A stretch of DNA of 64,000 bases from Rhizobium mongolense subsp. loessense. Lineage in GTDB: Bacteria; Pseudomonadota; Alphaproteobacteria; Rhizobiales; Rhizobiaceae. Positions 17,014 to 24,201 of the stretch are shown piece by piece. The DNA lies in NCBI RefSeq assembly GCF_900099775.1, contig NZ_FMTM01000006.1, positions 248,001-312,000 of the forward strand, given 5' to 3'. The stretch's first letter is position 1. Each line of letters starts with the position of its first letter. Below the pieces are notes generated by a model. It had not been told where the DNA came from and made no database searches. It saw only the letters and a program-made list of their open reading frames with translations. Both the position numbers and the translations under genes were made by a program.

Positions 17014-17253
17014 GGCATTTCAGTCCGTTTTTGAATGCAATGGGAAAAGGAATAGGCGGCAAGGCCCGCCGGCCATCATTCGATCAACGAAGTCGGCTGT
17101 TGAGCGCACCGGAAACGGTCGCAAAGAAGCGTGCCGGCAGGCGATAATGATCCTGCAGCACGAAAATATGCGCGCCAATGCACCTGAACTTGCTTTCCAT
17201 GGGCCTGCATATAGCGATTTTTCTCGGAAACGGCAATTCGAATCATGTGAGCG

Positions 17254-18075
17254 CTACCGGCTGTGAGCTTTGCGCATGCGCTGCTCGATCTGCCGCAGTG
17301 CGAGCGACAAACCAATCGTCAGGATCAGGTAGATATAGGTGACGATCGAATAGGTCTCGAAGAAGCGGAAGGAGCCGGAGGCGTAGACCTTGCCCATCTG
17401 CGTGATGTCGGAAACGCCGAGCACGGAAACGAGGGAACTGTCCTTCACCATCGAGACGAAGTCGTTCGAAAGCGGCGGAAAGATGACGCGGATCGCCTGC
17501 GGAAAGACAACCAGCCGGAAGCGATGGTAGCGCGACAGGCCCAGCGCCTTTGCCGCTTCGATCTGACCCTGGTCGACCGATTGGATGCCGGCGCGGAAAA
17601 TCTCGGCAATAAAAGAGGAATACCCGATCATCAAGGCGATGATCGCACGCCACATCAGTGAAAGGTCACGCACCAGGATCGGTTCCGCCAATCCGGCTTT
17701 TACAAATGGCGTGATCAGGAAATTATAGGCGGCGACAATGCCCGGAGCGCCGACAAAGGCCACATAAAAGAGCAGCACGAGCATCGGGATGCCGCGGATG
17801 ATCTCGATATAGAAGCGGGATGCTTGGCGCAGCGCGACGCTATCGGAAAGTCCGAGAAGAGCGATGCCGAGACCAAGCAATGTCGCCAGCGCAAAGGCGA
17901 CCAACGTCACGAAGACGGTGACCCATACGCCGTTGACGACGGTGCGGAAGACCTGCGCATAGACGCCGTTGGTGACGATGACGATCGCAAGGATGACGCC
18001 GATCGCAGCAAGGGCGACCAGCCACCACGGATAGTCGCCCTTGAGATTTCCGGCAGGAGAAGGCTGCAGGGCCAT
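17254..18075 (-). CDS. Amino-acid ABC transporter permease (HisM/GlnP family)
   Basis: 273 residues, about 6 membrane helices, with the polar amino-acid permease EAA loop 'QIEAAKALGLSRYHRFRLVVFPQAIR', the ATPase docking site. It forms an importer with the periplasmic binding protein encoded 16 bases upstream on the same strand. No ATPase gene follows, so the ATP subunit must come from elsewhere or be shared. Substrate is probably a polar amino acid by family. Confidence 0.9.
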   Translation of the reverse strand: MALQPSPAGNLKGDYPWWLVALAAIGVILAIVIVTNGVYAQVFRTVVNGVWVTVFVTLVAFALATLLGLGIALLGLSDSVALRQASRFYIEIIRGIPMLVLLFYVAFVGAPGIVAAYNFLITPFVKAGLAEPILVRDLSLMWRAIIALMIGYSSFIAEIFRAGIQSVDQGQIEAAKALGLSRYHRFRLVVFPQAIRVIFPPLSNDFVSMVKDSSLVSVLGVSDITQMGKVYASGSFRFFETYSIVTYIYLILTIGLSLALRQIEQRMRKAHSR

Positions 18076-18091
18076 CAGCGGCTGACCTGGA

Positions 18092-18889
18092 TCATTCGCC
18101 CATCTTGTAGTCGAGGAACCACTTCTTGTTCAGTGCGTCGAGCGTGCCGTCGGCTTTCAATGAGGCGATCGCGGCGTTGACGGGGGTTACGAGATCGGAA
18201 CCCTTCGGGAAGATGAAGCCGAAATCTTCGGTGCCGAGCGCGCCGCCGATGACCTTGAGCGTGCCGTTCGAGGCATCGACATACCCCTTCGCCGCAACGC
18301 TGTCCGTCAGTACGACATCGACATCTCCGGCCTTGAGCGCCTGGACCGTCGCGCCGAAGGTTTCGAAGAGCTTGATACGCGGATTCTGCTCGTTGCCGTC
18401 AAGAATTTCATAGACGGCCGTATAGAAAGGCGAGGTGCCCGGCTGCGCGCCTACGAGGCCTTCCTTGAACTCACCGAAGGTCTTCGCGTCCGTGAAGCGG
18501 CTCTCATCGGCCCGGACCAGCATGAATTGCTGCGAGCGCATATAAGGATCGGAGAAATCCACTTTCTGCTTGCGGTCGTCCTTAATGGTGATGCCGGTCA
18601 TGCCGATGTTGTACTGATCGTCGGAGACGGCCTGGATCATCGCGTCCCAGCTGGTGTTCTGATATTCGACCTTGAAGTTCAGCCGCCTGGCGATCTCGTT
18701 CATCGCGTCATATTCCCAGCCGATCTGCTTGCCGGATTTGGGGTCGACGAATTGCAGCGGCGGATAGGCATTCTCGGTCACGACGACCACCGTCTTGCCG
18801 CCAAGATCCGGCAGATCGGCACCAAGGGCCGCCAATGGCGAAAGAACGAGCGCGGCGAGGCCTGCAAGAATGGTGCGGCGGAACGGCAT
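18092..18889 (-). CDS. Amino-acid ABC transporter binding protein
   Basis: 265 residues. A signal peptide ends at the 'LAALGADLP' cleavage area (about residue 23). The mature part is a SBP_bac_3 fold: 'VVVTENAYPPLQFVDPKSGKQIGWEYDAMNEIARRLN', 'SWDAMIQAVSDDQYNIGMTGITI' and 'DFSDPYMRSQQFMLVRADESRF' are typical of polar amino-acid receptors. It delivers substrate in the periplasm to the permease encoded downstream. Substrate not determinable. Confidence 0.93.
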   Translation of the reverse strand: MPFRRTILAGLAALVLSPLAALGADLPDLGGKTVVVVTENAYPPLQFVDPKSGKQIGWEYDAMNEIARRLNFKVEYQNTSWDAMIQAVSDDQYNIGMTGITIKDDRKQKVDFSDPYMRSQQFMLVRADESRFTDAKTFGEFKEGLVGAQPGTSPFYTAVYEILDGNEQNPRIKLFETFGATVQALKAGDVDVVLTDSVAAKGYVDASNGTLKVIGGALGTEDFGFIFPKGSDLVTPVNAAIASLKADGTLDALNKKWFLDYKMGE

Positions 18890-18983
18890 CAGAAATCTCC
18901 AATGAAATGTGGCTTGGCGAAATTGTCATAGTTGCGAAGCACATGGCAAGAGCATCTGCCCCGATGCCGGTGGCCCAAAACAG

Positions 18984-19008
18984 AAAAAGGCGGCCCAAAG
19001 ACCGCCTT
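18984..19008 (-). terminator. Terminator after rplS
   Basis: On the minus strand AAGGCGG - eight-base loop - CCGCCTT, followed by TTTTTC. It ends the ribosomal-protein operon, about 30 bases past the rplS stop. Confidence 0.85.
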
Positions 19009-19037
19009 CTCATGCAAAAAATTTGCGTTCCCAGGGC

Positions 19038-19574
19038 TTATTCTGCCGTGGGCTCTGCAGCGGCTGCAGCTTCAGCTGCTGCCTTCGCTTCTGCGGCTTC
19101 GGCTGCTGCCTTTTCGGCTGCGAGAGCCTGAGCTGCTGCAACCTTTTCGGCTTCGATCCGTGCCTTTTCCTCGGCAACAGCAGCGCGCTCGGCGTCGTTG
19201 AGCTTGCGGGCGCGGGTGCCGGTGTTCTCAACGATACGGGCGGACTTGCCGCGACGGTCGCGCAGGTAGTAGAGCTTCGCACGGCGGACCTTACCGCGGC
19301 GAACGACTTCGACACTTTCGATCATCGGAGAATAGATCGGGAATACGCGCTCGACGCCTTCGCCGTAGGAAATCTTGCGGACCGTGAAGTTTTCCTGCAG
19401 GCCGCCGCCGGAGCGGGCGATACAGACGCCTTCATAGGCCTGAACGCGGGTGCGGTTGCCTTCCGTAACCTTGACGTTGACGCGGAGCGTGTCGCCCGGG
19501 GAGAATTCCGGAAGCGTGCGCTTGGCTTCGATCTTGGCGGCCTGTTCGGCCTCGAGCTGCTGAATGATGTTCAT
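19038..19574 (-). CDS. rplS: 50S ribosomal protein L19
   Basis: 178 residues. The core is L19: 'MNIIQQLEAEQ', 'FSPGDTLRVNVKVTEGNRTRVQAYEGVCIARSG' and 'VRRGKVRRAKLYYLRDRRGKSARI'. Beyond about residue 120 there is an Ala/Glu/Lys-rich coiled-coil-like tail, so the protein is about 60 residues longer than the E. coli form, as is common in rhizobia. It lies at the 30S-50S bridge region. Last gene of the operon beginning at ffh or rpsP, with a terminator at 18984-19008. The ATG at 19574 starts the conserved protein. Confidence 0.97.
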   Translation of the reverse strand: MNIIQQLEAEQAAKIEAKRTLPEFSPGDTLRVNVKVTEGNRTRVQAYEGVCIARSGGGLQENFTVRKISYGEGVERVFPIYSPMIESVEVVRRGKVRRAKLYYLRDRRGKSARIVENTGTRARKLNDAERAAVAEEKARIEAEKVAAAQALAAEKAAAEAAEAKAAAEAAAAAEPTAE

Positions 19575-19798
19575 CGTCTTAACCTTTGGTTCTTCTGAAA
19601 CAGCCAGAGCGCTCGACACGTGATCCTTTGGGATTGCCTCGGGATTTTGCCCTTCGCGGGCGGGAGCGGTTTCGCCATTCTTTGTTTGCTGGCAGACGGG
19701 GCTAGCCCCATTTCCGCGTGCGCTACTACACGAAAGCCTGGGCCTTGTCATCCCTTGGACGACATTTTTGTAAGGCTAAGACACGGATTTTCCGGCTT

Positions 19799-20479
19799 TC
19801 AGTCTTTCAGAAGGTCCGGCCGCCTTTCCTTTGTCAAGGCAACCGCCTGCTCATGTCGCCATTTTTCGATGGCGCCGTGATTGCCCGACGTCAGGATCGC
19901 TGGAATTTCGCGGCCTTCCCATTCCTGCGGCCGGGTGTAGTGCGGATGCTCCAACAACCCGTCTTCGAAACTCTCATGCAGGCCGGAAAGATCATTGCCC
20001 ATGACGCCTGGCAGGATGCGCACGATCGTGTCGAGAACGACCAAGGCGGCGGGCTCGCCGCCCGAGAGCACGTAATCGCCGATCGAAATTTCTTCAAGCT
20101 CCCGCGCATCGATCACCCGCTGATCGACACCTTCGAAACGGCCGCAGACGATGATCACGCCCTGGCCCGACGCAAGCTCGCGCACCCGTTCCTGCGTCAG
20201 CGGCTTGCCGCGCGGGCTCATCAAAAGCCGCGGACGAGGATCATTTTCGCAAGTGTTGTCGATCGCACGCGCCAACACGTCCGGCTTCAGCACCATGCCA
20301 GCGCCCCCGCCTGCGGGCGTGTCGTCGACGGTGCGGTGTTTATCGGTCGCAAAATCCCGAATCTGCACGCTATCCAGCGACCATTGCCCGCGCTCCATCG
20401 CCTTACCGGCGAGCGAATAGCTCAGATGCCCCGGAAACATTTCCGGGTAGAGTGTCAGGACGGTCGCCCGGAAACCCAT
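19799..20479 (-). CDS. trmD: tRNA (guanine37-N1)-methyltransferase
   Basis: 226 residues. A trefoil-knot SPOUT enzyme that methylates N1 of G37 in tRNAs with G36, using S-adenosylmethionine. Visible motifs: 'VLTLYPEMFPGHLSYSLAGKAME', 'DDTPAGGGAGMVLKPD', 'CGRFEGVDQRVID' and 'GDYVLSGGEPAALVVLD' (the knot). It lies eight bases after rimM in the conserved rpsP-rimM-trmD-rplS order. The ATG at 20479 is the conserved start. Confidence 0.97.
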   Translation of the reverse strand: MGFRATVLTLYPEMFPGHLSYSLAGKAMERGQWSLDSVQIRDFATDKHRTVDDTPAGGGAGMVLKPDVLARAIDNTCENDPRPRLLMSPRGKPLTQERVRELASGQGVIIVCGRFEGVDQRVIDARELEEISIGDYVLSGGEPAALVVLDTIVRILPGVMGNDLSGLHESFEDGLLEHPHYTRPQEWEGREIPAILTSGNHGAIEKWRHEQAVALTKERRPDLLKD

Positions 20480-20486
20480 GGCAATC

Positions 20487-21056
20487 TCACTTCTTTTTCT
20501 TCGGTTTGCCGGAGGCGAGCTTGGAGATTTCCTGCGGATCATCGACAAGTCCCGCCGCCAGCGGATCGATCAGGATTGTGCCGTCTTCGAGATCAATTTC
20601 GAGAACCGATGCTTCGGAGAAGGGGATGAGCACGGGGCGCTTGCCCGGTCCCTTAAGCTCGAGCAGGTCGCCCGCGCCGAAGTCGAAAACGCCGGTAATG
20701 GTGCCGTAGCTGACGCCTTTGTCGTCCACTGCCTCCAGCCCTTCGAGATCGGCATAGAAGAATTCGTCTTCCTCCAGTTCGTCGTCGGGCAGGTTGCCGC
20801 GTTCGATGTAGAGCTCCAGGCCGTTGAGCGCCTCGGCCGCATTGCGGTCGTTGATGCCACGGAAGCGAACGACGACGACATTCTTCATCTCGCGGATTTC
20901 GAGGATTTCGAAGGTCCGCCCGTCCATACTGTGCAAATGACCATAGTCGCCGAGTGCCGTCGGATCGGCCGTATAAGCCTTGGCGCGCACTTCGCCGCGG
21001 ATGCCCTGCGCACCGCCGATCGTTGCCATCAATACGGGGTTTTCAAGCTTTGTCAT
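20487..21056 (-). CDS. rimM: Ribosome maturation factor RimM
   Basis: 189 residues: N-terminal RimM beta-barrel ('LMATIGGAQGIRGEVRAKAYTADPTALGDYG', 'VVVRFRGINDRNAAEALNGLELYI') and C-terminal PRC-barrel ('DLEGLEAVDDKGVSYGTITGVFDFGAGDLLEL', 'PVLIPFSEASVLEIDLEDGTILID'). It binds S19 and helps mature the 30S head. A Lys-rich tail (KPKKKK) is present. Start ATG 21056; a Met at 21068 is an alternative. A perfect 28-base palindrome separates it from rpsP. Confidence 0.96.
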   Translation of the reverse strand: MTKLENPVLMATIGGAQGIRGEVRAKAYTADPTALGDYGHLHSMDGRTFEILEIREMKNVVVVRFRGINDRNAAEALNGLELYIERGNLPDDELEEDEFFYADLEGLEAVDDKGVSYGTITGVFDFGAGDLLELKGPGKRPVLIPFSEASVLEIDLEDGTILIDPLAAGLVDDPQEISKLASGKPKKKK

Positions 21057-21117
21057 GGGGCCCTTCATGTGAAGCCGGAAATCTGGGTTCTCATAAACGA
21101 AGTCTGCCGGAATGAAA

Positions 21118-21151
21118 ATGAAAACGGGCGGCATGTCGACATGCCGCCCGT
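21118..21151 (-). terminator. 28-base palindromic hairpin between rpsP and rimM
   Basis: The 28 bases 21124-21151 are a perfect palindrome (core GGCATGTCGACATGCC, ends ACGGGC and GCCCGT), followed on the minus strand by TTTTCATTTTCATT. A stem of up to 12 pairs around TCGA next to a T-rich tract looks like a terminator or attenuator, reducing transcription from rpsP into rimM-trmD-rplS. Confidence 0.65.
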
Positions 21152-21174
21152 CCGACCTGGATATGATCCCGGGA

Positions 21175-21543
21175 TTATTCTGCGGAAGCGGCGGCTTCAG
21201 CTGCGTCGGCAGCTTTCTGAGCCCTCTCGGCAGTGCGTTCCTGAGCCTTCTTGCCCGGCTTTGCTTTTTCCGGGTTGTTCTTGGCCTCGCGCTTTGCAAC
21301 GCCGGCTTCGTCGAGGAAGCGCAGAACGCGGTCGGTCGGCTGCGCGCCGTTGTCGAGCCAGTGCTTGACGCGCTCGGCGTTCAGTTCAACGCGCTTTGCG
21401 TCATCCTTGGCGAGCATCGGATTCCAGGAGCCGAGCTTTTCGAGGAAGCGGCCATCGCGCGGCGAACGGGCGTCGGCAACAACAACGTGATAATACGGGC
21501 GCTTCTTGGAACCACCGCGGGCGAGACGAATTTTCAGTGCCAT
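21175..21543 (-). CDS. rpsP: 30S ribosomal protein S16
   Basis: 122 residues; begins 'MALKIRLARGGSKKRPYYHVVVADARSPRDGRFLEKLG' as in S16, with the core to about residue 80. The C-terminus adds an Ala/Lys/Glu-rich tail of about 40 residues, longer than the 82-residue E. coli protein. It stabilises the 30S body. First gene of the rpsP-rimM-trmD-rplS group and preceded by a chorismate mutase gene. Confidence 0.97.
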   Translation of the reverse strand: MALKIRLARGGSKKRPYYHVVVADARSPRDGRFLEKLGSWNPMLAKDDAKRVELNAERVKHWLDNGAQPTDRVLRFLDEAGVAKREAKNNPEKAKPGKKAQERTAERAQKAADAAEAAASAE

Positions 21544-21593
21544 GTCATTTACTCCTTAGGCTTTTCTTGACCGCTTCGTGAGGCGGTATTGGT

Positions 21594-21914
21594 TCATTTT
21601 GCGGCGGCGCCTTGTTCAGCGTGATCCGCAGCGATCTGCTCATGATGCCGGATGACTTCCGTGATGACGAAGTTCAAGAACTTCTCGGCGAAATCCGGAT
21701 CCAGATGCGCATCTTCGGCAAGCTGCCGAAGACGGGCGATCTGGTATTCCTCGCGCGCCGGATCGGCCGGCGGCAACTTGTACTTGGCCTTCAAAACGCC
21801 GACCTCTTTGGTGCAGCGGAAGCGTTCGGCCAGGATGTGAACGAGCGCGGCGTCGATATTGTCGATCGACTGGCGGTAGCTCGAAAGCTGGGCTTTGACG
21901 TCTGGATCAATCAT
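21594..21914 (-). CDS. Chorismate mutase (AroQ-type)
   Basis: 106-residue all-helical AroQ-class chorismate mutase domain: 'SYRQSIDNIDAALVHILAERFRCTKEVGVLKAKYKLPPADPAREEYQIARLRQLAEDAHLD' carries the conserved Arg/Lys and Glu contacts (for example the RxxxxxxVGxxK block). It converts chorismate to prephenate for Phe/Tyr synthesis. It sits between ffh (16 bases upstream) and rpsP, an unusual insertion in this translation operon. The ATG at 21914 is chosen. Confidence 0.9.
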   Translation of the reverse strand: MIDPDVKAQLSSYRQSIDNIDAALVHILAERFRCTKEVGVLKAKYKLPPADPAREEYQIARLRQLAEDAHLDPDFAEKFLNFVITEVIRHHEQIAADHAEQGAAAK

Positions 21915-21930
21915 GGGGCAGGCGATCCTT

Positions 21931-23502
21931 TCACTTCTTCTTCGGCAATCCGGGCAGCCCCGGGAAACCACCGCCGAGACCCGGAAGCTTTGCGCCGCCA
22001 AGACCTGGCAAGCCGCCACCTAAACCGGGCATGCCCCCACCCGGCTTTCCAAGGCCCGCCGCTTCGGCCTGCTTCTGAAGTGCCTCCAGCTGCTTGGGGT
22101 CGATATTCGAAAGATCAGGCATTCCGCCCATCCCACCCACGCCGCCAAGGCCCATCTTGCCGGCAAGACCTCCCATCAGCTGCTTCATCATGCCGCCTTT
22201 GCCCTTGCCGCCCATCATCTTCATCATGTCCGCCATCTGGCGGTGCATCTTGAGCAGCTTGTTGATGTCGGCAGCGTCGGTGCCGGAGCCGGCGGCGATC
22301 CGCTTCTTGCGGGAATGCTTGAGGATGTCAGGGTTGGCGCGCTCAGCCTTCGTCATCGAAGAGATGATCGCAAGCTGGCGGCCGAAGAGGCTGTCATTCA
22401 GGCCGGCGGATGCCATCTTGTCCTTCATACCGGCCATGCCGGGCATCATGCTCATGATGCCGCCCATGCCGCCCATCTTCTGCATCTGGCGCAGCTGGTC
22501 GGCGAGGTCGTTGAGGTCGAATTTTCCCTTGGCCATCTTGGCGGCCATGGCAGCCGCCTTTTCGGCATCGATATTTTCCGCCGCGCGCTCGACGAGCGAG
22601 ATGATATCGCCCATGCCAAGGATACGGTCTGCGATGCGGCGGGGATGGAATTCTTCCAGCTCGCTCATCTTTTCGCCGACGCCGATCAGCTTGATCGGCT
22701 TGCCGGTGACGGCGCGCATAGAGAGAGCCGCACCACCGCGGCCATCGCCGTCCATGCGGGTGAGCACGAGTCCGGTGATGCCGACGCGCTCGTCGAAATT
22801 GCGGGCCAGATTGACGGCGTCCTGACCGGTCAGTGAGTCCGCGACGAGCAGGATTTCATGCGGGTTCGACTTCTTCTTGATGTCGGCCATTTCGACCATC
22901 AAGGGCTCATCGATATGCGTACGGCCGGCGGTATCGAGGATGACGACGTCATGGCCGCCGAGCTTGGCTGCCTGCACGGCGCGCGCGGCGATATCCGTCG
23001 GTGACTGGCCGGCGATGACCGGAAGCGTGTCGACATTGGTCTGGGCGCCGAGCTGGCGAAGCTGCTCCTGGGCTGCCGGACGGCGTGTGTCGAGCGATGC
23101 CATCAGCACCCTCTTCTTCTCGCGCGTCGTCAGGCGGAGGGCGATCTTCGCCGTCGTCGTCGTCTTGCCGGAGCCCTGCAGGCCGACCATCATGATCACG
23201 ACGGGGGCGGCAGCGTGCAGATCGACACCGGCGCCTTCGCCGCCCAGCATCTCGATCAGCTCGTCATGAACGATCTTTACGACCATCTGGCCGGGCTTGA
23301 TCGATTTCAAAATCTCTGCGCCGACGGCCTTTTCGCGCACGCGATCGGTGAAGGAGCGTACGACATCGAGTGCAACGTCGGCTTCCAGCAATGCACGGCG
23401 AACCTCGCGCAGCGCTGCGGAAACATCGGCTTCCGAAAGCGCGCCACGGCCTGTCAGTCCATTCAGAATGGATCCAAGACGGTCCTGGAGGTTTTCAAAC
23501 AT
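21931..23502 (-). CDS. ffh: Signal recognition particle protein Ffh
   Basis: 523 residues: N domain (about 1-90), G domain with 'GLQGSGKTTTTAK', 'DTAGRTHIDE', 'TRMDGDGRGG', and the Met-rich M domain (from about 325) that binds signal peptides and 4.5S RNA. The C-terminus ends with Gly/Met/Pro-rich repeats ('GGMPGLGGGLPGLGG'), longer than in E. coli (453 residues). It pairs with FtsY, encoded at 28640-30223. The leader on the minus strand holds two strong hairpins (23519-23550 and 23587-23621). First gene of a run of six on this strand. Confidence 0.97.
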   Translation of the reverse strand: MFENLQDRLGSILNGLTGRGALSEADVSAALREVRRALLEADVALDVVRSFTDRVREKAVGAEILKSIKPGQMVVKIVHDELIEMLGGEGAGVDLHAAAPVVIMMVGLQGSGKTTTTAKIALRLTTREKKRVLMASLDTRRPAAQEQLRQLGAQTNVDTLPVIAGQSPTDIAARAVQAAKLGGHDVVILDTAGRTHIDEPLMVEMADIKKKSNPHEILLVADSLTGQDAVNLARNFDERVGITGLVLTRMDGDGRGGAALSMRAVTGKPIKLIGVGEKMSELEEFHPRRIADRILGMGDIISLVERAAENIDAEKAAAMAAKMAKGKFDLNDLADQLRQMQKMGGMGGIMSMMPGMAGMKDKMASAGLNDSLFGRQLAIISSMTKAERANPDILKHSRKKRIAAGSGTDAADINKLLKMHRQMADMMKMMGGKGKGGMMKQLMGGLAGKMGLGGVGGMGGMPDLSNIDPKQLEALQKQAEAAGLGKPGGGMPGLGGGLPGLGGAKLPGLGGGFPGLPGLPKKK

Positions 23503-23518
23503 CGGCTCTTCCTTGATA

Positions 23519-23550
23519 CGTTTCGGGCAGGATTGGTATGCCCGGAAACG
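23519..23550 (-). promoter_or_regulatory. Hairpin in ffh leader next to ribosome-binding site
   Basis: On the minus strand CGTTTCCGGGCA and TGCCCGAAACG pair (11 pairs, one-base bulge) around a nine-base loop. The structure ends about 16 bases before the ffh start codon, just before the AAGGAAGA ribosome-binding site, so it could affect translation of ffh. Confidence 0.5.
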
Positions 23551-23586
23551 TCGTGCTTTTCGTTGGCGAAAACAAGACGCAAAGCC

Positions 23587-23621
23587 AAAAAGCACCCGAG
23601 GGCGCATCGCGCTGTCGGGTG
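23587..23621 (-). terminator. Terminator-like hairpin in ffh leader
   Basis: On the minus strand CACCCGA - CAGCGCGATGCGCCC - TCGGGTG, followed by CTTTTT. It lies 85 bases before the ffh start. It could terminate readthrough from upstream or act as an attenuator; nothing on this strand between here and the EF-G-like gene clearly encodes a protein. Confidence 0.55.
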
Positions 23622-23870
23622 TGGACCTCCGGGATCTCTTTATACCTTTATCGGGTCCCGGTCGGCGGCTCGAGTCTTGAAGCTCGTCACAGAATGAGCG
23701 GCGGTAAACAGGAAAGTGCGGATAAAGTCAAGAGAATGCGGAAAAATGACCGCATTGCCGGCTTGCGAAGCCCTCGGTGCCGCTTGTGTAATCTCAAGTG
23801 ACACGGTCAAAAGTGCCGCCTCCATGAGTTTCGCCTCCATGAATTTCATTGTGTGAAAAAACGTGGCAGC
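23622..23870. other. Intergenic region, no gene recognised
   Basis: No gene seen. It may contain the ffh promoter on the minus strand: TTGACT (23731-23726) with a poor -10 (TTTACC) 17 bases away is the only candidate I can offer. Confidence 0.3.
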
Positions 23871-24160
23871 CATGAGCGGCAATTGGGATTTCTGGATCGA
23901 TCGCGGCAGCACCTTCACGGGTGGCCCGGACAGCTCCTTGACCGACCACAAGCTACTCTTTGGAATCCTGAAGCAATCGCAATCCGCCCGTTTAGGGCAT
24001 TGGCGATGTGCTCGGCCTTAGGACCGGGGTCGCGCCTATCCCCCTTTGGACGCATCGGTGCCGTCAAGATGGGCACGACGGCGCGACCAGGCGAGGCTTG
24101 TGGCCGGCGAGCGGTTATCGTCATAACGCCGACGGGAGACGGATACGGCGCGGTTTGAGG
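23871..24160 (+). pseudogene. Relic of 5-oxoprolinase (hydantoinase A) gene N-terminus
   Basis: From the ATG at 23872 the plus strand reads 'MSGNWDFWIDRGSTFTGG', then 'DHKLL', the opening of ATP-dependent 5-oxoprolinase/HyuA proteins ('WDFWIDRGGTFT...THKLL'). The match continues in another frame: 'NPEAIAI' (near 23962), and 'GRIGAVKMGTT' (around 24050-24080), which is the next conserved block in these proteins, and then 'VIVIT'. Intact enzymes are about 1,200 residues; only the first 100 or so remain, with at least one frameshift and likely small deletions. The rest of the gene was lost, presumably when the EF-G-like gene region or a deletion ended it. Comparison is from memory and needs a search. 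Confidence 0.75.
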
Positions 24161-24201
24161 TCCAGCTGGTGCCCAGCTGGCAAGATTTGCCAGGTCGTGC
24201 T

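Noticed and set aside
23587..23740. Possible SRP RNA (4.5S) gene near ffh
   Set aside because: The conserved SRP RNA apical motif (GGAAGGAAGCAGC-like) is absent, so only leader hairpins are claimed.
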